Assembly: GCA_013791785.1 (NCBI GenBank)
Contig: VMTD01000132.1
Location: 1-45,943 of the forward strand
DNA length: 45,943 nt
Direction: 5' to 3'
Source: Methanobacteriota archaeon
GTDB lineage: Archaea > Thermoplasmatota > Thermoplasmata > SG8-5
The notes below the pieces were generated by a model. That model was not told where the DNA came from and did not search any database. It worked only from the letters and a program-made list of their open reading frames with translations. The translations under genes were made by a program, and so were the position numbers. Below are positions 25,363 through 33,451 of the stretch, one piece after another. How positions within the stretch are numbered: position 1 is the first letter of the stretch; the number at the start of each line of letters is the position of its first letter.

Positions 25363-25859
25363 TGGCTATGTCCAACCCTGGCCGATTCAGGCACGATGAA
25401 TCCGCAGTGGAAGGCCTGCCGATGACCCTGATAATATCCATGGTCATCCTTGCAATCACGGTTCCGCTTATTTTCGGCTCGCTGCGGGCCTACGACCGCG
25501 GAAGGGTGGAAGCTGAACTGACAACCGAGATAGATAATTTCATCAGCATGGCCCAGCTAGTTTACACTTCCGGCCCGGGCAACAGCGCAGTCGTTGAATT
25601 CAATGCGGTAGGGGGCAGCATGACCCAGATTGATTACATCCATTTCGGAGACGAGATCGGAGGCGAACTGGCATCCACCATAAGGTACAGGTTGCAGGGC
25701 CAGCAGGAAAAGATTTATGCAATTACTTCTCCGAACGTTCCGATGCTCTCTGCAGAATACACGGCTTTCCAACTGTCGTCCGGAACCCATATCGTTCTGG
25801 TGGAGTGCATAATGGGGGACGATGCCAGGGCGACGATATGCATGAGTCTGGCTCAGTGA
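25362..25859 (+). CDS. Type IV pilin-like protein (pseudopilin)
   Basis: The 165-residue protein repeats the SAVEGLP motif before a hydrophobic helix (MTLIISMVILAITVPLIFG) and continues into an amphipathic helix (RGRVEAELTTEIDNFISMAQ), the classical pilin N-terminal layout, followed by a small beta domain. Its ATG overlaps the stop of the preceding gene (TGATG), so the two are coupled and may be assembled together. The stop codon lies inside a 35-bp tandem repeat. Confidence 0.75.
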   Translation: MAMSNPGRFRHDESAVEGLPMTLIISMVILAITVPLIFGSLRAYDRGRVEAELTTEIDNFISMAQLVYTSGPGNSAVVEFNAVGGSMTQIDYIHFGDEIGGELASTIRYRLQGQQEKIYAITSPNVPMLSAEYTAFQLSSGTHIVLVECIMGDDARATICMSLAQ

Positions 25860-25972
25860 ATCGAGATATTAAAATGTATAATCCGATTCAGTGAATCGGG
25901 GTATTAAAACGTATAATCTGATTCAGTGAATCAGAAAAACCACATGTTAAACCCGGTTCAGTGAACTGAATC
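25852..25972 (+). repeat. 35-bp tandem repeat with palindromic core between convergent genes
   Basis: Four copies start at 25852, 25887, 25922 and 25957, an exact 35-base period; the last copy is partial. Copies 1 and 2 agree at 30 of 35 positions. The core GATTCAGTGAATC (25885-25897 and 25920-25932) is a palindrome. In the last copy it reads GTTCAGTGAAC, with both arms changed so that pairing is kept. The first copy contains the TGA of the + strand gene and the last copy the TGA of the - strand gene. Confidence 0.85.
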
Positions 25973-26587
25973 ATATTCACAGTTCATTTTGGAGAGTTGT
26001 GTCTTCAGGCCCGCGACCCTTTCCAGTTCGATTATGGCCATGGGTTTTTTATATTTCCCGGCCACCCTGCAAATGCCCTTTGCCATCCAATATTCCCTGG
26101 CACGTTCCAGTTGCCTGTACCCCGGGAACCGATTCACCAGCCTGTCCCACTCCAGCACAAATCCCTCCGGTGTTTCGGCCCGGAAAATATGTTTTGAAAA
26201 TCGCTTCTGGCTGTTGCCCTGGCGAATCATGTCCAAGGTGGATACGTACTTGCAGTACGCGGCGGTGTAATGCTCATCGTCCATATCCAGTGCCACGACG
26301 GATATCCCGACCTTGCTGGCCGTGTCCAGAGCCACGGAAAAGCAGGGCGGCGGTTTAACTACTTCCCCATAATCGGAAAGCCCCCTCATGTAAATTATTT
26401 CCTCGATGTTAACCGGTCCAGTGCGGGATTTGGAAATAATATCCATTTCCCCCAAGGCCCCGAGTCCCTCTCTGTTCAGGGAAATGGCCACTGTATCGGG
26501 CCGGATGCTTTCAATCAGGGCTGCAATTCTCTGCCCTTCCGAGACGAGCCCCTTAACAGCCCCAGTAATAAAAATTTTCGAATCCAT
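25958..26587 (-). CDS. TraB-like protein partnered with an HTH regulator
   Basis: From the ATG at 26587, which overlaps the preceding stop (TGATG), the protein has 209 residues. It starts MDSKIFITGAVKGLVSEGQR and continues IESIRPDTVAISLNREGLGAL, recalling the first blocks of TraB/PrgY-type domains (a GTAH-like strand and helix, then a rPDxVavEL strand), but the catalytic-type Gly-Thr-His is not conserved. The rest is mixed alpha/beta with YREYWMAKGI-like helices. The function is unknown; the tight link to the COG1395-type regulator gene suggests a shared role. A longer start at 26653 lies inside the upstream gene. Confidence 0.5.
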   Translation of the reverse strand: MDSKIFITGAVKGLVSEGQRIAALIESIRPDTVAISLNREGLGALGEMDIISKSRTGPVNIEEIIYMRGLSDYGEVVKPPPCFSVALDTASKVGISVVALDMDDEHYTAAYCKYVSTLDMIRQGNSQKRFSKHIFRAETPEGFVLEWDRLVNRFPGYRQLERAREYWMAKGICRVAGKYKKPMAIIELERVAGLKTQLSKMNCEYDSVH

Positions 26588-27519
26588 CACACCCTCTCCT
26601 CTATCAGGTCCATGACTTTTCTCCTGTCGCGGGCCTTCCTCAGTTCCTCGCATCCCACAAGCGGCGTGCCTTCGATATTCACTCTTTCGCCAAGCCTGTC
26701 TACGAATATCACCGAACGCTTTTCAAGGATTCTCGACAGGTTTGCAATTGCCCTGGCGCGCTTGTCCAACCCAGCTCTTTTCTGGTCAACGCCGGTGAAC
26801 AGCATCACATCATCATCGGTGGTCACGGCATCGAACGGGCATCGGGCCGTGGGCATCACCGAATAACCTATCTTGTTCAGGTTGGTGAAAATCTCCCTGG
26901 CGATGCCGTCAAAATTATCTGCCGGCCGCTCACGTTTTTCCGGCCGATAGTTCAGCGGGTCCAGGGGTAGTATCAGTTCCACGCCCAGCCCCTCTTCCAG
27001 CCTCATGGCCACCTCCAATTTTGCGTTCATACCGTCTTCATACATCCTTATGCTGCGCCTGCTGACGCCTGCTATATCGGCAAGATCCCCTAGGGAGAGT
27101 CCGCCTTCCCTGGCCCTTTTCAGAACTTCAGAATCTATGTCCACATAGAAACCACCGCTGGCCGCATAGACCATGGGTACAATCCCCTCCTCAACAAGAT
27201 CCAGGAATGTCTGATATGAAATTAGGGGTATGCCAGACCTTGAGTAAGTTACTCCGTCTTCAATGATGTCATTTCCGGATTTCAGCGCTATCAACATGGG
27301 GCAGGCATCCAAGGCATTCGACAGGGTTTTCATGCCACTCAACATCGACTCACCCAGGGAATTGGCATTGGTGATGACTTTTAGCACAAGAATTGTGGAA
27401 TCTTTTCTGGCCACCATGTCGAATCCGGCGTGAACAAGGTCCTTCGGATCCGAAGCCGCGAACCCTGTTCTCAGAAGGGTTGCGTGTATGGCCTTTATCA
27501 ATTCATCCCTCGATTTCAT
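26587..27519 (-). CDS. Archaeal HTH-type transcriptional regulator (COG1395-like)
   Basis: The 310-residue protein has an N-terminal restriction-endonuclease-like fold (SRDELIKAIHATLLRTGF ... GFDMVARKDSTILVLKVI) and a Cro/C1-type helix-turn-helix at about 140-180 (GGLSLGDLADIAGVSRRSIR with MYEDGMNAKLEVAMRLEE). A C-terminal half resembles the first and ends VGCEELRKARDRRKVMDLIE. This layout is known from a conserved archaeal family annotated as putative HTH regulators. TATA-like GTTTTATAAG about 24 bases upstream gives a leaderless start, and a second TATA-like box lies further upstream. Confidence 0.88.
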   Translation of the reverse strand: MKSRDELIKAIHATLLRTGFAASDPKDLVHAGFDMVARKDSTILVLKVITNANSLGESMLSGMKTLSNALDACPMLIALKSGNDIIEDGVTYSRSGIPLISYQTFLDLVEEGIVPMVYAASGGFYVDIDSEVLKRAREGGLSLGDLADIAGVSRRSIRMYEDGMNAKLEVAMRLEEGLGVELILPLDPLNYRPEKRERPADNFDGIAREIFTNLNKIGYSVMPTARCPFDAVTTDDDVMLFTGVDQKRAGLDKRARAIANLSRILEKRSVIFVDRLGERVNIEGTPLVGCEELRKARDRRKVMDLIEERV

Positions 27520-27693
27520 GGCTCGGAAAAGGTTCGTACTTCCTTATAAAACTTCCCGGTTATAAAAACACTTAATTCGCCCCACTGCAATTTTCGGATC
27601 CAATTGTCGGAAATTATGGTTGGATACAAATAGCTTAAATACGGAATATATAGATAGATTTAAATATTGTATGGCTTAATTCCCCACAACGGG

Positions 27694-28401
27694 ATGGGCT
27701 CTATGTCTATCAGTAATATCTCAATACTCTTACCCGCTCTCGATGAAGCAGAAACCATCGGGCGGGTAATAGATAAAATCCCAATGAAAGAACTGGCCTC
27801 CATCGGCTACAATGTTGACGTAGTCGTGGTGGACGGTCACAGCAAGGACATGACCTGCGAAATCGCTCAATCCATGGGCGCCAGGTTGCTGAAACAGAAG
27901 GGGATAGGAAAGGGCAACGCCGTTCAAACCGCTTTTGACAATTTCGATGGCCGCTTCTTATTCATGCTTGATGCCGATGACACTTATGACCCGAAGGAGA
28001 TACTAAGAATGCTCCCCCATCTGGAGAACGGCGATTTCGATGTAATGATGGGCTCGAGGCTCAGGGGCAGCATATCCAAAGGGGCAATGTCCCGCCTGAA
28101 TTTCATCGGCAACGTCGCGCTAACCAGAACAGCCAACATCCTTTTCCCCAACGGACACCAGGTTTCCGACCTATGCACCGGCATGTGGGGCTTCACGGAT
28201 GAAGTAATTCACGCTCTTGATTTGGAAGCGAACAGTTTCGATATAGAGGCGGAAATGTACGCCAAGTGCGTCAAATCCGGCTTCAATGTCGGAGAAGTGA
28301 ACATATCCTACGGAAAAAGAACCAACAGCAACAAGCTCAGCGCCCTGAAGGACGGGGCAAAGATCTGGTTCAGACTCCTCAAGGAATATGTCAATCAGTA
28401 A
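27694..28401 (+). CDS. Family 2 glycosyltransferase (dolichyl-phosphate sugar synthase-like)
   Basis: The 235-residue GT-A protein starts with ISILLPALDEAETIG. It has VVVDGHSKDMTCEIA (nucleotide site), KGIGKGNAVQTAFD, the metal-binding FMLDADDTYDP, and MGSRLRGSISKGAMSRLN with DLCTGMWGF. It lacks C-terminal membrane spans, so it resembles soluble DPM1-type synthases that charge polyprenyl phosphate for glycosylation. Starts at ATG 27694 or 27703 fit the TATA-like GATTTAAATATT at 27657-27668; an upstream TTG does not. A DUF368 lipid-carrier transporter is encoded about 1.2 kb away. Confidence 0.9.
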   Translation: MGSMSISNISILLPALDEAETIGRVIDKIPMKELASIGYNVDVVVVDGHSKDMTCEIAQSMGARLLKQKGIGKGNAVQTAFDNFDGRFLFMLDADDTYDPKEILRMLPHLENGDFDVMMGSRLRGSISKGAMSRLNFIGNVALTRTANILFPNGHQVSDLCTGMWGFTDEVIHALDLEANSFDIEAEMYAKCVKSGFNVGEVNISYGKRTNSNKLSALKDGAKIWFRLLKEYVNQ

Positions 28402-28419
28402 GCAATGCTAACTTATCAA

Positions 28420-29280
28420 TCAATATTTTAATGCCGGCAAAGCGTGATTGAGGCAGTCCGAATTTTTCTCGATTTCCAGTATATCCAGGCTTCCGCTCAG
28501 CCCGTCGTAATATGCGACATTGCTGATGCAATTTTCGGATTTACCGGACATCAATTTCATGGCCTCTCTGACCTGAAGCGCGCCTATGACGCTGGTGGTG
28601 GTTATGTCGGCGGCAATTTTCGGGATGAAAACCGAAACATCATTTCCTGTGCAGCTGAACCTCTGCTCCACGATTCTGCTGTGGCTGCGGTTCATGCCGC
28701 ATTCCAGGCAAGGCGTGTCCGGCGGAATAACCACCTGGACCTTGCCCCTGAACCCGTCCATGGCCCCGTCGATGTAAGGCACCCCGAAGTGACAGCAGTG
28801 GGAATTTATATATAACCTGGCCAGGACATTGTCCAGGCATCCCAGCACGAGGCTGAACCGTCCGATGAAATTTTCTCCCTGCTCCTGGATGGTCGAAGTT
28901 ATGGCCTTCACCCGCACCTTTGAATCCAGTTTCCTCATTCCGGCGGCAACGATCTCCGCCTTGAGGCCCCGTTCGGTCGCATCGATTTCCTGGAAAAAAA
29001 GGCATCTGGCAAGGTTTGAGTTTACCACCCTGTCCATGTCGACGACGGTGATGTTTCTGAACCCGGACAGAACCAAGTTCTTTCCCACTTCGTTGCCTAT
29101 CGCGCCCGCCCCAACCATCAGAACCTTGGCCCCGGCAATCGCTTTCATGTCCAGCCAGCCGATTCTTTTGGCCCTGTCAAAACGGTCTACGTCTTCTTCA
29201 CCCGGAATTATGGTCTCTTCTGCCACAGTATGACCAATGCGACCGGGGTAATAGATGTTGGTATTCACAATAATAATCAA
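28420..29280 (-). CDS. ThiF/MoeB/E1-like adenylyltransferase
   Basis: The 286-residue protein has the nucleotide-binding VGAGAIGNEVGKNL (about 56-69), DMDRVVNSNLARCLFF (the N-R ATP contact) and GCLDNVLARLYIN. CLECG near 188 and later cysteines may bind zinc, and the RFSCTGND cysteine is at the place of the E1 catalytic cysteine. Such enzymes activate ubiquitin-like SAMP proteins, ThiS or MoaD in archaea; no small partner is encoded nearby. The start is uncertain: TTG 29280 or GTG 29268. It is next to the initiator tRNA, whose 3' end overlaps its likely TATA region. Confidence 0.88.
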   Translation of the reverse strand: MIIIVNTNIYYPGRIGHTVAEETIIPGEEDVDRFDRAKRIGWLDMKAIAGAKVLMVGAGAIGNEVGKNLVLSGFRNITVVDMDRVVNSNLARCLFFQEIDATERGLKAEIVAAGMRKLDSKVRVKAITSTIQEQGENFIGRFSLVLGCLDNVLARLYINSHCCHFGVPYIDGAMDGFRGKVQVVIPPDTPCLECGMNRSHSRIVEQRFSCTGNDVSVFIPKIAADITTTSVIGALQVREAMKLMSGKSENCISNVAYYDGLSGSLDILEIEKNSDCLNHALPALKY

Positions 29281-29333
29281 GCCATATCACAAAACCGGTC
29301 ACCCCTTCAAAACGAAATTGTGAAAAAATGATA

Positions 29334-29439
29334 TAGCGGGGAGTCGATTTGAACGACTGGTCTTCGGGTTATGAGCCCGATGGGATTTCAGGAACAGATT
29401 GCATTGACAATCTGCCATTCCTGGCTACCCCACCCCGCT
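29334..29439 (-). tRNA. Initiator tRNA-Met (CAT) with an insertion/intron in the D-loop
   Basis: The 106-base gene has acceptor AGCGGGG/CCCCGCT with discriminator A, anticodon arm TCGGG-CTCATAA-CCCGA (three G-C pairs, the initiator hallmark) and T arm AGTCG-TTCAAAT-CGACT. The D-arm is split. Between CCAGGA and AATCCC about 31 extra bases fold as CAGATTG/CAATCTG with an outer CAGGAA/TTCCTG helix and a three-base TGG bulge, resembling a relaxed bulge-helix-bulge intron. No CCA is encoded. The exact splice points are not fixed. Confidence 0.92.
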
Positions 29440-29540
29440 ATCATGTATTGTTGGTTGGGTGAGCGACGATATGGGATGGGGGGTAAAAATCTTTCCATTG
29501 AGGTGTTTCCGGTCCGAATGCCCGCGAATTCCATGGTATT

Positions 29541-30404
29541 TTATTCAGTTTTGAGTGCTTTTCTGCATCTTCCCGGCATCATGTTTCTCGCTTCCAGCAT
29601 GAAGATTATGAAGACCCCCACAAGAGCGGCAATGAAAACCGGGAAAATCGTGTTGGAGTCCATGGTGATATTGCTGTAGCAGAGCCTCAGAGCGCCCAGG
29701 GTGAGGCCGATAAGGAATGCGACGGTTTGCGCTCTGTATTTCTCCAGGACCGCATTCAGGGCATGGGAGAACGCCAGCAACCCGATGGCGGCACCCGCTC
29801 CGAAGGCCAGAAGCTCAACGATGCGGAATTCATGGAGTGCGTCGAAAAAATATTCGTACTGGTTCATGAGGAGTAGCAATAATGCGCCTGACGTTCCTGG
29901 CAATATCATTGCAACAATCACCAGAATGCCGGTGATGAACAGAATCGGAAGTTCGTGACCGAGATTGGTCTGGTTCAGCCCAACAAGGTAGAAAGCCAGT
30001 AAGAATCCCATTGCGGCAATGGCCACGTTCTTTGCAGAGGCCAGTTTCTCAGATTTGAATAGGACAAGCGAGGAACCGAGAATCACCACAAAGAAGAATG
30101 TGAAAGTTGGAGAAGCAAGTTCCCCCAGGAAATACATCATGACATAGGACAGTGCCACGAACGATACCGCAACTCCCAAAGCCAGCGGCACCAGGAACTC
30201 AAGGTCCAACCTCTGGGATTTCGGGCCTTCCTTCTTCAGGGTGTTCCGTACCAACCTGAAACTGATGTTCCGGATTGCCCGAATCAACCTCTCGTATATG
30301 CCGAGAATCAGGGCCACGGTTCCGCCAGAAACGCCCGGAACGAGGTCTGCCACACCGACAGCCAGCCCCTTCAGGAACAGTTTGAAGGATTGTTTGAATT
30401 TCAT
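29541..30404 (-). CDS. DUF368 family polyprenyl-phosphate transporter (PopT-like)
   Basis: The 287-residue membrane protein has the family's two re-entrant repeats, DLVPGVSGGTVALILGIYE near the N-terminus and MILPGTSGALLLLLMNQYEY in the middle, and about eight to ten spans. Bacterial DUF368 proteins recycle undecaprenyl phosphate across the membrane; in an archaeon the cargo would be dolichyl-type phosphate used in protein glycosylation. GGTGA is seven bases before the ATG. It ends with a basic tail, RCRKALKTE. Confidence 0.9.
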   Translation of the reverse strand: MKFKQSFKLFLKGLAVGVADLVPGVSGGTVALILGIYERLIRAIRNISFRLVRNTLKKEGPKSQRLDLEFLVPLALGVAVSFVALSYVMMYFLGELASPTFTFFFVVILGSSLVLFKSEKLASAKNVAIAAMGFLLAFYLVGLNQTNLGHELPILFITGILVIVAMILPGTSGALLLLLMNQYEYFFDALHEFRIVELLAFGAGAAIGLLAFSHALNAVLEKYRAQTVAFLIGLTLGALRLCYSNITMDSNTIFPVFIAALVGVFIIFMLEARNMMPGRCRKALKTE

Positions 30405-30529
30405 CGGTTCACCGTTATTATATTCACAAGAACGTGTTTGGATATATCAACTTTCGCCAGATGACCCCCCTATCTTAATTCAAACAATACATTAATATTA
30501 AATATTAGTTACTATATATTAACGAGCAA

Positions 30530-30562
30530 GGGCAAGAGTTCGGGGCAATCCCCGGCCCTGTA
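30530..30562 (+). promoter_or_regulatory. Leader hairpin before the secreted-protein gene
   Basis: AGGGC and GCCCT flank an inner CGGGG-CAAT-CCCCG hairpin, giving a two-part stem in the mRNA leader. It lies after AT-rich TATA candidates (about 30485-30520) and before the strong SD AGGTGAT at about 30568. It could protect the transcript's 5' end. Confidence 0.4.
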
Positions 30563-30576
30563 AAATAGGTGATGGA

Positions 30577-31758
30577 ATGAAAGTTAACAAATTTAACAGA
30601 GTGCGCATGATAAGTGGAACGTTTGCGGCATTGCTCGCAATCTTTTTGGTCCTTTCAATGGCCTCCACGGTCTTCGCGCAGCAAGCGGTGAACACGCCCA
30701 CGCTCACTGTCGGTAACAGCGCCTACTTCGGCGGCATAACCGACATAGGTGAGGAATACCAGGACGAGATGGAGGACGCCCTCCAGGATGTCGAGGACAT
30801 GGGCTTCGACGTGAAATTTGACGCCAATGGCGGAGCAGGTGCTTACGTCGGTTGGGAAGTCAAGAGCAACTCCGCAATGGTCAATAATCGCACGTGCTAT
30901 GACATCGCCATAAAGGGCGCTTTCGCCATAGATTTCGGCATTGATGCCAGCGGAAGCATCGACGGCGCTCAGATAGACTACCTTCTGGAATTCGATCCCC
31001 CGCTTGACATGTACCAGTTCCCTGTGACCCAGGACGACTTTTGGTATGTTCCGGCCGAGGAAACCCTTGTCAGCGGTTCAATCACCGCCAAGGGCACCAT
31101 GACCTACGAGTATGATGTCACCATGACCGGAGAGGACCCGATGAAGGACAGCAACACCACAAACCTGGCCACCGAGATTGGTAACAATGCTTTTTCAGAG
31201 ATAATTCCCGGCGGGCCTCCAGAGAATTATTACGGCTATGAGTTCGGCGGAGGAACAAAGTTCACCTGCACCCAGGTAGTCGGCGACATATTCGTAATGG
31301 AATTGGACATGTCCGACATGATGGGTATGGGAACAAGGCAGTTCGATTCATTGCTGGACCCCACCACCATGATACCCAGTGTGGGCCTCCAGTTCGACGC
31401 GGCCAAGGGCATGATTAGCGGCGTTGTCATGGACGGCGTGGCCATAACCGAGCCCACCACCCAGACAGCCGTGGAAGACTTCATCAGTTCCCCGCTGAAA
31501 ACTGTTACTGCCGAAACAGGCGGCTCCGCAGGCGGACTTGACATGATGATGATTATTCTGGTCGTCGTCATAATCCTCGTGGTCGTCGTAGTTGTGGTCG
31601 TCGCCATCGTGGCAAGGGGCAAGAAGACCCCGCCGCCGCCACCACCACAGCAGCCAATGTATGGACCGCAGCCGGGATATGAACAGCCGCCACCACAGTA
31701 CCCCCAGCCGCAGCAGGGTCAGTACCCCCCACCACCGCCACCACCACCGGGTCAGTAA
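30577..31758 (+). CDS. Exported protein with C-terminal span and proline-rich cytoplasmic tail
   Basis: The 393-residue protein has a signal peptide (FAALLAIFLVLSMASTVFAQ), an exported acidic domain of about 290 residues with DIGEEYQDEMEDALQDVEDM, and a C-terminal span (MMMIILVVVIILVVVVVVVV). The tail carries ARGKKTPPPPPPQQ and Pro/Gln/Tyr repeats (QPGYEQPPPQYPQPQQGQ). Extended Pro-Tyr tails in archaeal membrane proteins may bind cytoplasmic partners; this is inference. The SD is AGGTGAT. The stop is followed by a strong terminator. Confidence 0.75.
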   Translation: MKVNKFNRVRMISGTFAALLAIFLVLSMASTVFAQQAVNTPTLTVGNSAYFGGITDIGEEYQDEMEDALQDVEDMGFDVKFDANGGAGAYVGWEVKSNSAMVNNRTCYDIAIKGAFAIDFGIDASGSIDGAQIDYLLEFDPPLDMYQFPVTQDDFWYVPAEETLVSGSITAKGTMTYEYDVTMTGEDPMKDSNTTNLATEIGNNAFSEIIPGGPPENYYGYEFGGGTKFTCTQVVGDIFVMELDMSDMMGMGTRQFDSLLDPTTMIPSVGLQFDAAKGMISGVVMDGVAITEPTTQTAVEDFISSPLKTVTAETGGSAGGLDMMMIILVVVIILVVVVVVVVAIVARGKKTPPPPPPQQPMYGPQPGYEQPPPQYPQPQQGQYPPPPPPPPGQ

Positions 31759-31772
31759 ATAATCAAATTAAT

Positions 31773-31794
31773 ATGGGCGGCTTTCGCCGCCCAT
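31773..31794 (+). terminator. Strong hairpin terminator
   Basis: ATGGGCGGC and GCCGCCCAT form a nine-base-pair stem around TTTC, followed by CCTTTCC and a TTTTGTTTTG stretch. It ends the secreted-protein transcript and precedes the next TATA box. Confidence 0.75.
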
Positions 31795-31849
31795 CCTTTC
31801 CAATTTTGTTTTGCCAGTATTTAAATCCTAATAACCGATATTCGGCCCG

Positions 31850-33451
31850 ATGAAAGTAACGATTTTTGACGGCTACATTGACGAACCGTCGCGGCTGGGT
31901 GTCCCCCCGTACATATCGCCCTATCCAAGGTACGTTGCGGGCGCAGTAATCGCCGCCGGCCATGAACCGGAATACCTGGGCATCGACCACTGGCGGCAGG
32001 GCAAACGGCCGTCTGGCGACGTTCTGTTCATAATCTCCGGGGCGCTGGTCCCTGGCAAGTACCTGCGGACCATGCCCATGTCCGCCAATGAGCTTTCGGC
32101 AGTGATCGGCGGATTGGGAATTGAAACCCATGTCTGGTATTCATCGGAACCCCCGCAGGCCGTTGACGGTGCCGCGCATGTCTGGGGCTGCGACCCGGAT
32201 GCGTATATCCATGACTTACTGACTGACGGTACACCGAAGAAGCGCCGCCGCACGCCGGAGGAATGGGCTTCCTGGCCGGTGCTGGGCGTCCCAATCATCA
32301 GAGAGCATATTGATTATCCTCAACCTCTCATAGCCGAACTGGACATGTCCTACGGATGTCCGCATTACATCTCCGGCGGGTGCAGTTTCTGCACTGAACC
32401 GCTGTTCGGCGAGCCAGTATTTCGAGACGAGAAAGACGTCATAGCGGAAATCAAGGCCCTGCTCAAAGCCGGTTGCACCAATTTCCGGCTTGGCGGTCAA
32501 TCGTGCATTTTCAGCTACAAGGCTCTGGGTGTGGGGGAAACAGACCGGCCGAAGCCGAACGTCAAGGCCATTTCAACCTTCTTCAAGGGGGTGTCCCAAT
32601 TGCCCGGCATCAAGGTTCTTCACACGGACAACGCGGACCCCGGAATTATTGCCAGTCATCCGGAGGAAGCGGAAAAAATTCTCGAAATTATTGTCAAAAC
32701 ATGCACTTCCGGGAATCTTCTGTCCCTGGGCATGGAGAGCGCCGACCCCCTGGTGGTCGAAAGGAACAATCTGAATTCCACCGCAGATGAGGTGTTGGCA
32801 GCCATCAGGGCCATAAACAGGGCCGGCAGCGAGATAGGACCAACCGGATTGCCGAAGCTCCTTCCGGGCCTGAACATCCTGGCCGGTCTGGAGGGCGAGA
32901 CCGCGGAAACGTTCGCCATCAACACAGATTTTTTGAAAAACGTGCTGAATTCGGACCTTCTGCTCAGAAGAATCAATATCCGTCAGGTGGCCCCCACAAG
33001 AAAATTGTTCATCAAGCCCGGGAACAAGAAATCATTCATCAGGTTCAAGGAATGGGTGAGGGATGAAATCGATCCGGTGATGCTGGACAGGGTGGCGCCC
33101 ACCGGAACAGTCCTGGCGGATGTGTTCGCCGAGGTAAAAATCGGAAAGATCATGTTCGGTCGCCAGATAGGCACCTACCCCATACTCGTGGGCATACCCC
33201 AGAAGATCGAACCTGGAATATTTCTGGATGTGAAAGTCACTTCACACGGCAGCCGCAGTCTCACTGCGGTCGAATATCCTCTGGACATCAATCATTGCGA
33301 GCTTTCGGCCATGGAAGCGCTCCCCGGCATCGGTAGGAAACGCGCCATCCGTATCTTCAATGCCAGGCCGCTGAAAGGTACGGGAGACCTGGAAAATGCA
33401 CTGGACGAGGCCACACTTGCGAATGCGATTATCGATTTCGTGAGGTTTTGA
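31850..33451 (+). CDS. Radical SAM protein with C-terminal helix-hairpin-helix (COG1031-like)
   Basis: The 533-residue protein has an N-terminal B12-binding-like Rossmann region (1-145), a radical SAM core with GCPHYISGGCSFC, cysteines 170, 178 and 181 (spacing CX7CX2C, not CX3CX2C), and LGMESADPLVVERNNL. It ends in a DNA-binding type helix-hairpin-helix, AMEALPGIGRKRAIRIFNAR (about 475-495). This is a conserved archaeal family with no known reaction; the HhH suggests a nucleic acid substrate. TATA-like TATTTAAATC lies about 27 bases before the ATG. Its end overlaps the giant gene's end by 23 bases. Confidence 0.88.
   Translation: MKVTIFDGYIDEPSRLGVPPYISPYPRYVAGAVIAAGHEPEYLGIDHWRQGKRPSGDVLFIISGALVPGKYLRTMPMSANELSAVIGGLGIETHVWYSSEPPQAVDGAAHVWGCDPDAYIHDLLTDGTPKKRRRTPEEWASWPVLGVPIIREHIDYPQPLIAELDMSYGCPHYISGGCSFCTEPLFGEPVFRDEKDVIAEIKALLKAGCTNFRLGGQSCIFSYKALGVGETDRPKPNVKAISTFFKGVSQLPGIKVLHTDNADPGIIASHPEEAEKILEIIVKTCTSGNLLSLGMESADPLVVERNNLNSTADEVLAAIRAINRAGSEIGPTGLPKLLPGLNILAGLEGETAETFAINTDFLKNVLNSDLLLRRINIRQVAPTRKLFIKPGNKKSFIRFKEWVRDEIDPVMLDRVAPTGTVLADVFAEVKIGKIMFGRQIGTYPILVGIPQKIEPGIFLDVKVTSHGSRSLTAVEYPLDINHCELSAMEALPGIGRKRAIRIFNARPLKGTGDLENALDEATLANAIIDFVRF

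Noticed and set aside
25852-25972. 35-bp repeats as a CRISPR array
   Set aside because: The units are contiguous with no spacers, are degenerate, and overlap two stop codons. No cas gene is present.
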